A DNA stretch of 26,835 bases, taken from Lachnospiraceae bacterium. Lineage in GTDB: Bacteria > Bacillota > Clostridia > Lachnospirales > Lachnospiraceae. The stretch covers positions 1 through 26,835 of the forward strand of contig VSND01000061.1 in NCBI GenBank assembly GCA_009774145.1, given 5' to 3'. Numbering within the stretch: the first letter of the stretch is position 1; each line of letters begins with the position of its first letter. Of the stretch, positions 16,184-23,989 are shown piece by piece. The notes under the pieces were generated by a model. It saw only the letters and a list, made by a program, of their open reading frames with translations. It was not told the DNA's origin and did no database searches. A program made the translations under genes and the position numbers.

Positions 16184-17710
16184 ATGGATTGCCTGATTGA
16201 AATGAAGGGAATTACGAAAAAATTTGGCAGTTTTACAGCAAATGATGGAATAGACTTTGATTTAAGAGCAGGAGAAACCCATGCGATTGTAGGGGAAAAC
16301 GGGGCCGGGAAGACAACTTTGATGAGGATGCTGTACGGGCAGTATCAGGCAGATCAGGGGAGCATTTTTGTAGATGGAAAAGAAAGCCGATATGATATCA
16401 CGGGGGCATTGGCACTTGGAATTGCTATGGTACATCAGAATTTTATGCAGATCGAGGGCATGTCCATAGCAGAAAATATCATTCTCGGACACGCACCGAA
16501 AAAAGGGATGTTTATAGATTATGCAGGAGCAAAAAAAGAGATCGGTATGCTTCTGGAACGGATGAAAATACTCCGTTCACCTGATACAAAAATCAGGGAT
16601 CTGTGTGTGGGGGAAAGACAGAAAACAGAAATTGTAAAAGCACTTTATCTTGGTGCAAGAATTCTGATTCTGGACGAACCGACGGCTGTGCTGACACCTC
16701 AGGAAACGGAAGAACTGTTTCATATTATTCGTGATCTGAACAGGGAAGGGAAGTCGATCATTTTCATATCGCATAAACTGCGGGAAGTTAAGGAAATTTC
16801 TGATCGGATCACGGTTATCCGTCATGGAAAAGTATCTGCTCATTTTTCATCAGATAAAGTTTCTGAGACGGATATCGCAAGAGCGATGGTTGGAAAACAG
16901 AATATTGTACTGCTTCAAAATGAAAAACGGGGAGCAGAAGAAGAGATCTGCTTTTCGGGAGAGAATCTGTGGTGTTTTGATTCTTTGGGGACGCCGAAGC
17001 TTAGAAATCTGTCTTTAAAAGTTCGTAAGGGGGAGATACTGGGTATTGGGGGTGTGGCCGGAAACGGACAGGAAGAGTTGATCGAACTGATTCTGGGACT
17101 GCGGCGTTTGTCAGGAGGAAGCTTTTGGCTGGGAAAAGATGACATTACAAAGCGGTCCAATGTTGAAAGAAGGAAGCTGGGGATTGGATATATTCCGGAG
17201 GATCGTATGACAGTGGGATTGTCTGTTGATTCTACCATCAGTGAAAATCTGATATGCGGAGATGAGAATGCATTCAGAAAAAATATTTTTCTGGATGCAG
17301 GAAAAATTGAGGCAAGAGCAGAACAGCTGATTGAGGAATACGATATCAGAGGAGGAAGTACGGGAAAAAAGGCAGGCCAGTTATCCGGGGGAAACATGCA
17401 GAAAATTATTCTTGCCAGGGAAATCTGTCAGAATCCCAGATTGCTGATTGCAGCGCAGCCCACCCGGGGACTGGATATCGGAGCGATTAATTTTGTCAGA
17501 AAGATTCTGCTGGAAGAAAAGGAAAAAGGTACTTCCGTCATTCTGGTATCGGCAGATCTGGAGGAATTGTGTTCATTAAGCGACAGAATTATGATCCTGT
17601 ATGATGGGAGATCAATGGGAGAGATTGATTCTGATGAGATTCAGACAATATCAGACGGAGAGATTGGTCTGATGATGGGTGGAGTTTCCAGAATGGGGGA
17701 ATGTAAATGA
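16184..17710 (+). CDS. Nucleoside-type ABC importer, tandem ATPase
   Basis: 508-aa protein with two ABC domains in one chain, as in RbsA/NupO-type importers. Domain 1 (about 1-240) has Walker A GENGAGKTT, signature LCVGERQKTEI and Walker B ILILDEPTAVLT. Domain 2 (about 255-500) has the degenerate Walker A GVAGNGQEE, signature LSGGNMQKIILAREI and Walker B LLIAAQPTRGLD with Gln in place of Glu, as usual in this family. It powers the two permeases that follow. AGGGAGG lies 7 nt before the ATG. Its last 4 nt overlap the first permease gene (ATGA). BMP lipoprotein and PsuG downstream point to nucleosides as substrate. Confidence 0.92.
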   Translation: MDCLIEMKGITKKFGSFTANDGIDFDLRAGETHAIVGENGAGKTTLMRMLYGQYQADQGSIFVDGKESRYDITGALALGIAMVHQNFMQIEGMSIAENIILGHAPKKGMFIDYAGAKKEIGMLLERMKILRSPDTKIRDLCVGERQKTEIVKALYLGARILILDEPTAVLTPQETEELFHIIRDLNREGKSIIFISHKLREVKEISDRITVIRHGKVSAHFSSDKVSETDIARAMVGKQNIVLLQNEKRGAEEEICFSGENLWCFDSLGTPKLRNLSLKVRKGEILGIGGVAGNGQEELIELILGLRRLSGGSFWLGKDDITKRSNVERRKLGIGYIPEDRMTVGLSVDSTISENLICGDENAFRKNIFLDAGKIEARAEQLIEEYDIRGGSTGKKAGQLSGGNMQKIILAREICQNPRLLIAAQPTRGLDIGAINFVRKILLEEKEKGTSVILVSADLEELCSLSDRIMILYDGRSMGEIDSDEIQTISDGEIGLMMGGVSRMGECK

Positions 17711-18732
17711 AGCATGGAAGATGGTTGAAACCGTTATCGTCGGCAGCTGCGATTGTTATGGCATTTTTGATCGCGGGGTTTGTGGTACTTTTATCGGGTG
17801 AGGATCCTGGAACAGCATACAGGGCGCTTTTCCGGGGGGCATTTGGGAGTGTGACCGGACTGAAAAATACGGTTCGATATTCCATACCAATCATTATGCT
17901 GGGATTTTCATTTGCAATATGTAATGATTGTGGTTTTTTTAACATTGGTCAGGAGGGACAGATGTATGCAGCAGCGATTGCTGCAGCAGGAGCGGCCTTG
18001 GTTGGGGCAGGATTGCCGAGAGGCCTGCAGCTGCTTCTGATTATAGCAGCAGCGGTAATTGCAGGGGGAATTCTGTGTTTGATACCGGCGGTTCTGAAGT
18101 TTGTGTTTGGAGTAAATGAAGTGATCGTCTCCATGCTTTTGAATTATATTCTGGTGCTGTTAACCAATTATCTGCTGTTAAATTCCTCTATTGGGATCAC
18201 TGGAAGGACAACACCTTCGTCAATTGAATTTGAACCGCGTATAGAAGCATGGGTACTGGCAGGGCTCTCTGCTCTGATTATGTTGGCATATGCTTTATTC
18301 ATGAAAAATACAGTGCCTGGTTACAGGCTTCGGATGACTGGGAGAAATGCCGATTTTGCAAAAGCCAATGGAATCAGGGTCCGAAAAATTATACTGTCTG
18401 CCTGTTTTCTTGGAGGTGCTTTTTCAGCACTGTCAGCTGTTGGAGAGATTCTTGGAATTTATCATCGGGTTTATGACGGATTTGCAGAAAATCTTGGTTT
18501 CTATGGTATGACAGCAGCTTTGATCGGAAGTCAGTCTACTTCTGGCCTTATTTTTGGCGGAATCATATTGGGAGCGCTGCAGAGTGGTTCTGTTTCACTG
18601 ACGGTAATGACTGACGTGTCATCCGATATGGTTCTGGTTGTACAGGGATTTGTAATGCTTTTTGCAACAGTAAATATTTTGAGGATCCTGGGAAAAAGGG
18701 GGAAACATTATGGATTATCTTCAACTTCTTAA
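17707..18732 (+). CDS. Nucleoside-type ABC importer, permease 1
   Basis: 341-aa membrane protein with about 8-10 hydrophobic helices. The pattern fits BPD_transp_2 permeases (RbsC/NupP type): GEDPGTAYRALFRGAFGS near the N-terminus, CNDCGFFNIGQEGQMYAAA, FGVNEVIVSMLLNYI, and the conserved loop PGYRLRMTGRNADFAKANGI, which contacts the ATPase. The FNIGQEGQ motif is characteristic of the nucleoside/BMP-linked group. It overlaps the ATPase gene by 4 nt and permease 2 by 23 nt. It pairs with permease 2 to form the transmembrane channel. Confidence 0.92.
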   Translation: MKHGRWLKPLSSAAAIVMAFLIAGFVVLLSGEDPGTAYRALFRGAFGSVTGLKNTVRYSIPIIMLGFSFAICNDCGFFNIGQEGQMYAAAIAAAGAALVGAGLPRGLQLLLIIAAAVIAGGILCLIPAVLKFVFGVNEVIVSMLLNYILVLLTNYLLLNSSIGITGRTTPSSIEFEPRIEAWVLAGLSALIMLAYALFMKNTVPGYRLRMTGRNADFAKANGIRVRKIILSACFLGGAFSALSAVGEILGIYHRVYDGFAENLGFYGMTAALIGSQSTSGLIFGGIILGALQSGSVSLTVMTDVSSDMVLVVQGFVMLFATVNILRILGKRGKHYGLSSTS

Positions 18733-19636
18733 TTCATCAATACGTCTGTCGGCGCCTGTGATCCTGATCGCAATGGGCGGATTGTTTGCCTTGAAAGTAG
18801 ACGTTTTTAACATGGCTCTGGATGCGTTTGCTTTAATTGGATGCTTTTTTTCCATATGGGGAGCATATGTGACAGGAACATTGCCAGGAGGTTTTTTCAT
18901 CGGGATTCTCTGTACGGTTCTGTTTTCGCTGGTTTATGCAGTGTTTGTACTGGAATGGGAAGTGAATCCGGTAGTGTGTTCAGTGGCGATGATCACACTG
19001 GCGAATGGATTGACCAGGTATCTGATGCAGCCGGTCTTTGGAACAAGCGGAAATGTGATTCTTTCTTCAGAACTGGCACTTCCAACGGTTCATATATCGC
19101 TGCTGGATCACCTGCCGGTTCTTGGAAAAATACTGAATAACCAGACCATACTTGTATATCTGTCTTTGCTCCTGCCGTTCGGAATTTATGTATTTCTGAA
19201 GTATACAGAAATTGGACTTTCCATGAGAGCATGCGGACAAAGTAAAGAGACTGCCCGGTCGGCGGGATTAAAAGTAAAAAAAATCCAGTATCTGGCGCTG
19301 ATTTTAAATGGTGTTTTCTGTGCGCTGGCCGGGTGTCAGCTGGCATTGTCGATTAACATGTTCAATGTCGGGATGACATCCGGCCGGGGATTTACAGCTC
19401 TTGCAGCATTGGTACTTACCAATTCACATCCACTGTTTGCTTTGCTGGTGGGGCTGTTGTTTGGATTTGCGGATGCATTGTCCAATGTGCTTTCAGCCGA
19501 CGGATATCCGTCTCAGCTGCTCGGGATGCTTCCTTATTTTCTGGCACTGATTGCAGCAATTGTTCCGATGGCGGTACAGAGTATTTTGAGCAGAATCCAT
19601 ATACAGCAGCAGGAACGTATGCTGATGAAAATATAG
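18710..19636 (+). CDS. Nucleoside-type ABC importer, permease 2
   Basis: 308-aa membrane protein with about 8-9 helices and the same fold as permease 1. Key segments are MGGLFALKVDVFNMALDAFAL (the divergent copy of the FNIGxEG motif), WEVNPVVCSVAMITLANGLT and the cytosolic ATPase-contact loop IGLSMRACGQSKETARSAGLKV, then GVFCALAGCQLAL. The ATG has AAAAGGGGG about 9 nt upstream and lies inside the end of permease 1, so the two are made together. The length is typical for this group. Confidence 0.92.
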   Translation: MDYLQLLNSSIRLSAPVILIAMGGLFALKVDVFNMALDAFALIGCFFSIWGAYVTGTLPGGFFIGILCTVLFSLVYAVFVLEWEVNPVVCSVAMITLANGLTRYLMQPVFGTSGNVILSSELALPTVHISLLDHLPVLGKILNNQTILVYLSLLLPFGIYVFLKYTEIGLSMRACGQSKETARSAGLKVKKIQYLALILNGVFCALAGCQLALSINMFNVGMTSGRGFTALAALVLTNSHPLFALLVGLLFGFADALSNVLSADGYPSQLLGMLPYFLALIAAIVPMAVQSILSRIHIQQQERMLMKI

Positions 19637-19684
19637 CGGGTTTGCCGTTATAAAATAAAAACACAGGAGAAATGGAGGAAAGAA

Positions 19685-20719
19685 ATGAAGAAAAATTGTT
19701 TGGCAGTAATTCTTGCGGCGGTGATGATGGTGACTGCATGCGGGGGTGGTAATGGTCAGGGAACTAACGGAGATACTGAACAGAGAGAGGAGAAGGAAAC
19801 ATTTCGGGTAGCTTTTATATCTGATCAGGAGCTGGATGCTTCAGAATGGTTGATCAATCTGGTGGAAGGAGTGAAGAAGTATGAAGAAGAATATGAAAAT
19901 GTAGAAATTCGAATGAAAGAGGCTGTTGAAACGAATTCTTACGAACCGACGATCAGGAGCTTTGCAGAAGAAGGATATGATATCATTATTACCACATATT
20001 CTTCTATGGCGGATGCAACGGTTTCCGTGTCGAAGGATTATCCGAATATTTATTTTGGAAGTCTGGATGGGACGATTGATGGTATTGAAGCATATTCCAA
20101 TATACAGGAATTTGGTCTGAATCGCACGCAAACGGCTTATCTCGCCGGCATCGTGGGAGCGTATGCATCAGAATCCAAAGTAGTGGGAATGATCGGGGGA
20201 AATGATGAACCAGTCGGAAATGCGATTCTTGCAGGATGGCAGCAGGGGCTGAAAAGCGTAAACCCGGATATTGTAGATTATGTATCTTATGCGCGCACAT
20301 ATACGGACCCGACAACGGGAAAAGATCTTGGACAGGCTCTGGTGGACAGAGGATGTGATGTGATTGCAGGCGCAGCAGGAGGGACAAGTTCCGGTGTGGC
20401 GCAGGCGGCAAATGAGAATCAGATTTTCTATGTAGGATGGGATACACATTATCCGGATATTTTTGGTGAGAATGGTCTGGAACTGGGCAGTGCACTGAAT
20501 TATTTTGATGTTATGGTGATCGCATTTATTGAAGATGCTATACATGGAAATTTCCAGGGCGGACAGAGGGTTGATTATGGAATGGATTCCGGAGTCTGCG
20601 ATTTTGATATATGTGAGAATGCAGAAATTTCGGAGGAATGTAAAGCAGCAGTGGAGGAGGCGCTTCAACAGATAAAAAACGGCGAAATTGAATTGTCAGA
20701 AGAACCGCTTCATAAATAA
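19685..20719 (+). CDS. BMP/PnrA-family nucleoside-binding lipoprotein
   Basis: 344-aa substrate-binding lipoprotein of the importer. The signal peptide MKKNCLAVILAAVMMVTACGG ends in lipobox VTAC with lipidated Cys19, followed by a Gly/Asn/Glu-rich linker. The mature domain has the PnrA/BMP pattern: FRVAFISDQELDASEW, YDIIITTYSSMADA, GMIGGNDEPVGNAILAGWQQG, DVIAGAAGGTSSG and YFDVMVIAFIEDAI. BMP proteins that pair with such permeases bind purine or other nucleosides outside the membrane. The gene is 48 nt after permease 2 and 20 nt before psuG. The exact ligand cannot be read from the sequence. Pseudouridine or another C- or N-nucleoside is inferred from psuG. Confidence 0.92.
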   Translation: MKKNCLAVILAAVMMVTACGGGNGQGTNGDTEQREEKETFRVAFISDQELDASEWLINLVEGVKKYEEEYENVEIRMKEAVETNSYEPTIRSFAEEGYDIIITTYSSMADATVSVSKDYPNIYFGSLDGTIDGIEAYSNIQEFGLNRTQTAYLAGIVGAYASESKVVGMIGGNDEPVGNAILAGWQQGLKSVNPDIVDYVSYARTYTDPTTGKDLGQALVDRGCDVIAGAAGGTSSGVAQAANENQIFYVGWDTHYPDIFGENGLELGSALNYFDVMVIAFIEDAIHGNFQGGQRVDYGMDSGVCDFDICENAEISEECKAAVEEALQQIKNGEIELSEEPLHK

Positions 20720-20739
20720 AGAATACAGGGGAGAAAAAT

Positions 20740-21663
20740 ATGAATTTAAATCATTATCTTGAAGTTTCAGAAGAAGTAAAAGAGGCTTTGAAAAATGGAA
20801 AACCGGTTGTGGCACTTGAGTCTACGATTATTTCTCATGGGATGCCTTATCCGCAAAATGTAGAAACTGCTAAAAACGTGGAAAAATTAATTCGGAATAC
20901 AGGAGTAGTTCCTGCTACGATTGCAATCATCCAGGGCAGAATGAAAGCGGGATGTTCAGAGGAAGAAATTGAATATCTGGGAAAACGCGGTCAGAATGTG
21001 CAAAAGGCTTCCAGACGGGATCTTTCGGTGATCTTATCACGAGGAGAAGATGGAGCGACAACTGTGACAACAACCATGTTGATCGCTCATCTGGCAGGAA
21101 TTCAGGTGTTTGCAACAGGAGGAATCGGTGGTGTCCATCGTGGTGCGGAGACAACAATGGACATTTCGGCGGACCTGGAGGAACTCTCCGATACACCGGT
21201 GATCGTAGTGTGTGCAGGAGCTAAATCAATTCTGGATCTTGGTCTGACGCTGGAGTATCTGGAAACAAAAGGAGTTCCTGTTTTGGGATATCAGACAGAG
21301 GAACTCCCGGCATTTTACACAAGGAAAAGCGGATTTAAAGTGGATTACAGAATGGATACCCCAGGTGAGATTGCAGATGCCTTTCTGGCACAGAGAGCAG
21401 TTGGTCTGAAGTCAGGAATGCTGATTACCAATCCGATTCCCGAAGAGTATTCTATGGATAAGGAGACGATCGACCATGCGATCAGTCAGGCATTGGAAGC
21501 AGCAAAAAAACAGAATATTCATGGAAAAGAGACAACACCGTTTCTTCTGGATCATGTGAAACGTATAACGGGGGGAAGCAGTCTGCAATCGAATATTCAA
21601 CTGGTATATAATAATGCCAGACTTGCCTGTGAGGTGGCAAAAGAAATCAGCAACAGAGGATAA
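20740..21663 (+). CDS. psuG: Pseudouridine-5'-phosphate glycosidase PsuG
   Basis: 307-aa cytosolic lyase that splits the C-C bond of pseudouridine 5'-phosphate into uracil and ribose 5-phosphate. Family motifs are all present: VALESTIISHGMPYPQN, TIAIIQGRMKAG, SRRDLSVILSRGEDGATTV, VFATGGIGGVHRGAETTMDIS and VCAGAKSILDLGLTLEYLET. Residues equivalent to E. coli PsuG Glu31, Lys93, Asp149 and Lys166 appear conserved as Glu27, Lys89, Asp145 and Lys162 (constant offset of four). The length is normal. It is the last gene of the operon. The PfkB kinase PsuK that normally makes its substrate is missing from the operon and the window. A perfect-stem terminator follows at 21668. Confidence 0.95.
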   Translation: MNLNHYLEVSEEVKEALKNGKPVVALESTIISHGMPYPQNVETAKNVEKLIRNTGVVPATIAIIQGRMKAGCSEEEIEYLGKRGQNVQKASRRDLSVILSRGEDGATTVTTTMLIAHLAGIQVFATGGIGGVHRGAETTMDISADLEELSDTPVIVVCAGAKSILDLGLTLEYLETKGVPVLGYQTEELPAFYTRKSGFKVDYRMDTPGEIADAFLAQRAVGLKSGMLITNPIPEEYSMDKETIDHAISQALEAAKKQNIHGKETTPFLLDHVKRITGGSSLQSNIQLVYNNARLACEVAKEISNRG

Positions 21664-21667
21664 GAAC

Positions 21668-21715
21668 AAGAATGGACTGCATGGCAGGATGCAGTCCATT
21701 CTTTTATTTTTTATG
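21668..21715 (+). terminator. Rho-independent terminator after psuG
   Basis: A perfect 15-bp stem (21668-21682 with 21689-21703) encloses the loop GGCAGG and is followed by TTTATTTTTT. It also separates the operon from the convergent recombinase gene, whose stop codon lies at 21704-21706 directly beside the stem. On the minus strand the T tract is weak. Confidence 0.93.
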
Positions 21716-23260
21716 ATAATGAATTTGTATCGTGTTTTCGGAGCGACAGAAGGTAATATGGGAAAGAAAAGCTTTCAGCAGTTCGTTTTTTGCACATTGG
21801 GTCATAGCATCCTGTTTCAGCAGTGCAGGGATATCTGCCAGTGAGAACTGGACGTGTCCTGGAATTCGGGAGTCTGCAGCTGCCTGTTTTGCTATTTCGG
21901 ATTTCAGTTTCTGTATCTGTTTTATGGAGGCTGCCTTTTTTTCCCGGTATTCCTCCAAAGTATCGATGCCGGCTTCATAGGCTGCCTGTATGCGGTCCTG
22001 ACGTCGGTATTCCTGATTCAGGAGATGGGAAAAAACAACGGACTGTGATCTGGAACCGGTCGGTTTATGGGTAGAACGGACAGTGATGATCCTGTGAGAA
22101 ATATGGCTTTTCAGAGCAGTCATTGATTTGCCTGAATCAGATTCTGAACCGGACAGATATTTATCCAGATCTGCTTCCAGTCCGGACAGGACTGCCCGGT
22201 TCAGAATCTCCAGACGGATATGGTGACTCTGGCTGCATAATCCTTTGGCATAACGATGGCACTGGAGCGATCGGCCTTTTTCAGAAAGCGTCAAAGTGCT
22301 TCCGCAGTTGCTGCAGCGGACCAGTCCATGGAGCATATAACAGGCAGGTGCGGTTCGTGAAGGTGCTGGATGTGATTTTCGAAGTTCACTGATTTTCTGC
22401 TGGACAGCATAAAAGATTTCCGGTTCCACAAGAGCAGTATGATGTCCATCTACTGTATGCATGGAACAGCTGCCGCGGCGGTGGCGGATGTCTGGAGGAA
22501 CAGAAGGATCTTCCATGGAACGCCGGAGCTTTCCGAGATAGGCGGGATTGGAAAGAATGTATTCTACAGTTCTTCCTTCAAAACGATTGCTGCGGGATGT
22601 ACGTATACCCAGTTCATTTAACTGGACTGCGATCTGGCGGAAGGACATTCCATTTAGAAAATTCTGGTAGATCATGGGGATAAAGGGCGCCTTTTCCGGA
22701 TCCGGTTCAAAGTGTTCCGTTCCCATCCGATAGCCGAAAGGGGGAATCGATACAACGCCGCCCCGGGAAAATTTTTCATTCATGCCGCGGCGAACCTCCT
22801 GTGCCAGATTGATGGAGTAGTATTCATCCATGGCTTCGAGCAGCGCTTCAATCAGGATGGCAGTGGGGTCATCCGACAGCTGTTCTGTGATGGAGATGAC
22901 GTTGATGCCGCAGTCCTTTCGGAGCATGGATTTATAGAGGATGCTGTCCTGCCGGCTGCGGGCAAAACGGGAAAATTTCCAGACAAGGATCAGGTCAAAG
23001 GGTCTGGGCTTCTGCTTTGCCATGCCGATCATCTTCAGAAAGGCGGGACGTCTGCGGGCAGACCGGCCGCTGATCCCTTCATCGAGAAAGATGAAATCTT
23101 CCGGTAAAAGAATATCGTGGATTCGGGCATATTCCTGTATTTTTTTTAACTGGCTGTCCGGGGAATACTCGATCTGGTCTTCGGTAGAGACCCGGATATA
23201 AGCTGCTGCGGTTTGCATGGTGAGGATTTCCTTTTCGAAACTCTGGTTCATCCTATTCAT
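21704..23260 (-). CDS. Large serine recombinase, SpoIVCA-like element excisionase
   Basis: About 518 aa. The resolvase domain begins AAYIRVSTEDQ (catalytic Ser25 in this numbering), followed by DEGISGRSARRRPAF and ILVWKFSRFARSRQDS. The Recombinase domain has PPFGYRMGTEHFEPDPEKA and RTVEYILSNPAYLGKLRR. A zinc ribbon follows with paired cysteines in LVRCSNCGSTLTL and LQCHRYAKGLC, then a coiled coil near EEYREKKAASIKQIQKLKSEI. All parts expected for an active large serine integrase are present. Start candidates are 23260 and 23218 (M before QTAAAYIRVST); both have AAGGA about 10 nt upstream. It lies about 400 bp inside the right cotJC junction, transcribed away from it, which makes it the obvious enzyme for integration and excision of this element. 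Confidence 0.9.
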   Translation of the reverse strand: MNRMNQSFEKEILTMQTAAAYIRVSTEDQIEYSPDSQLKKIQEYARIHDILLPEDFIFLDEGISGRSARRRPAFLKMIGMAKQKPRPFDLILVWKFSRFARSRQDSILYKSMLRKDCGINVISITEQLSDDPTAILIEALLEAMDEYYSINLAQEVRRGMNEKFSRGGVVSIPPFGYRMGTEHFEPDPEKAPFIPMIYQNFLNGMSFRQIAVQLNELGIRTSRSNRFEGRTVEYILSNPAYLGKLRRSMEDPSVPPDIRHRRGSCSMHTVDGHHTALVEPEIFYAVQQKISELRKSHPAPSRTAPACYMLHGLVRCSNCGSTLTLSEKGRSLQCHRYAKGLCSQSHHIRLEILNRAVLSGLEADLDKYLSGSESDSGKSMTALKSHISHRIITVRSTHKPTGSRSQSVVFSHLLNQEYRRQDRIQAAYEAGIDTLEEYREKKAASIKQIQKLKSEIAKQAAADSRIPGHVQFSLADIPALLKQDAMTQCAKNELLKAFLSHITFCRSENTIQIHYHKK

Positions 23261-23320
23261 GGCGGCTTTGTCCTTATTCCTCCGAATGCGTTGTGAAATG
23301 TAAATAACGGATATGCGGAT

Positions 23321-23375
23321 TTGACTTATGGCATAGGAAATCATATTTTTTCATATTTTTCCATGAGATCCTATG
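23321..23375 (+). promoter_or_regulatory. Divergent intergenic control region: promoter, tandem repeat and inverted repeat
   Basis: TTGACT (23321-23326) and TATTTT (23344-23349) with 17-bp spacing form a possible SigA promoter for the 72-aa ORF. Two tandem TCATATTTTT units occupy 23341-23360. CATAGGA (23332-23338) and TCCTATG (23369-23375) form an inverted repeat around them. The cluster lies between the recombinase and the small ORF and may bind a regulator or the recombinase's partner. Confidence 0.4.
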
Positions 23376-23391
23376 AAAACAGGAGTGGTTT

Positions 23392-23610
23392 ATGGGCCGC
23401 GGAAAAGAATTGAAGATCCTGCCGTCGGTAACCGGTGACGGGAGTGAAGTGGAAAGAGAGCTGAAGCGGCTGCCGAAGAAAGAAAAAGAAGAACTTATAG
23501 AACAGATATGCCGGAAAATCAGCCGAAATATCAGTGACTATTATTCTTTGCATGAGGAAGAATGGGAAGAATTTTTAAAAGCGATCTGCAGGAAGGAGGA
23601 CAGAATCTAA
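23392..23610 (+). CDS. Small charged protein, candidate recombination directionality factor
   Basis: 72-aa protein with a basic N-terminus (MGRGKELKILPSVTGDG) and a helical, highly charged remainder (VERELKRLPKKEKEELIEQICRKI, then DYYSLHEEEWEEFLKAICRKEDR). There is no signal peptide or membrane segment. AGGAG lies 6 nt before the ATG and a SigA-like promoter is placed upstream, so the ORF looks real. I do not recognise the family. It is divergent from the recombinase and ends 13 nt before the right attachment repeat. Serine-recombinase elements that reverse integration need a small directionality factor (SprB does this for SPbeta/spsM), and this is the only unassigned small ORF near the recombinase. 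The function is inferred from position alone. Confidence 0.6.
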   Translation: MGRGKELKILPSVTGDGSEVERELKRLPKKEKEELIEQICRKISRNISDYYSLHEEEWEEFLKAICRKEDRI

Positions 23611-23623
23611 TCATATCTTTCAG

Positions 23624-23641
23624 CAGTTGGGCGGTCCCGAT
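23624..23641 (+). repeat. Right attachment site (attR-like) of the cotJC intervening element
   Basis: CAGTTGGGCGGTCCCGAT matches the left site at 16 of 18 positions with the 9-bp core at 23633-23641 perfect. DNA to the right continues cotJC in frame. DNA to the left (the codons before the core) belongs to the element. Confidence 0.88.
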
Positions 23642-23989
23642 GGGGAACTCAGCGCAAGTATGCGCTACCTGACCCAGCGCTATACCATGCCGTATAAGGA
23701 GTGTAAAGCGACACTGACGGATATCGGTACAGAAGAACTGGCACATCTTGAGATGATCTGTGCCATCGTCTATCAGCTCACAAGAAATATGACGATGGAA
23801 CAGATCAAAGAATCCGGTTTTGATACGTATTATGTGGATCATACGGCAGCTCTGTGGCCGACGGCGGCTGCAGGTATCCCCAATAATGCCTGTGAGTATC
23901 AGTCCAAAGGCGATATTCTTACGGATCTGTTTGAGGATATGGCAGCAGACGCTACGATTGCGAAAGAACAACTTGCAACTAAAATATGA
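23633..23989 (+). pseudogene. cotJC: CotJC, downstream portion, itself C-terminally truncated
   Basis: The frame begins at the repeat with GGPDGELSASMRYLTQRYTM and continues TDIGTEELAHLEMICAIVYQLTRNMT and AAGIPNNACEYQSKGDILTDLFEDMAAD, all characteristic of CotJC, a Mn-catalase-like coat protein. It then departs from the family (ATIAKEQLATKI, stop). The joined gene would be 148 codons against 189 in B. subtilis. The missing C-terminus carries the last conserved Glu/His pair (EREIVHSQRF in B. subtilis), so a metal ligand would be lost. No start codon or ribosome binding site supports separate expression of this part. An IS element begins 49 nt after the stop codon, and the true 3' end is not seen in the window. 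Confidence 0.9.

Larger units (their letters stand above)
7491..23632. mobile_element. 16.1-kb skin-like intervening element splitting cotJC
   Basis: The element is bounded by direct repeats (core GGTCCCGAT) placed inside cotJC codons 31-33 and is 16,142 bp counted with one repeat copy. It carries a large serine recombinase near its right end, transcribed leftward, and a small divergent ORF beside the right boundary. The cargo consists of trkA-trkH, adhE and a GntR-controlled nucleoside salvage operon. There are no phage structural or replication genes and no mobilisation genes inside it. This matches the logic of sigK-skin-type intervening DNA: direct att repeats within a sporulation gene, plus a serine recombinase. 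Whether excision actually occurs in sporulating mother cells is inference. Confidence 0.8.

Noticed and set aside
7491..23632. Integrated prophage or conjugative element
   Set aside because: No capsid, tail, lysis, replication, relaxase or mobilisation genes are seen between the att repeats, only the recombinase, a small ORF and metabolic cargo.
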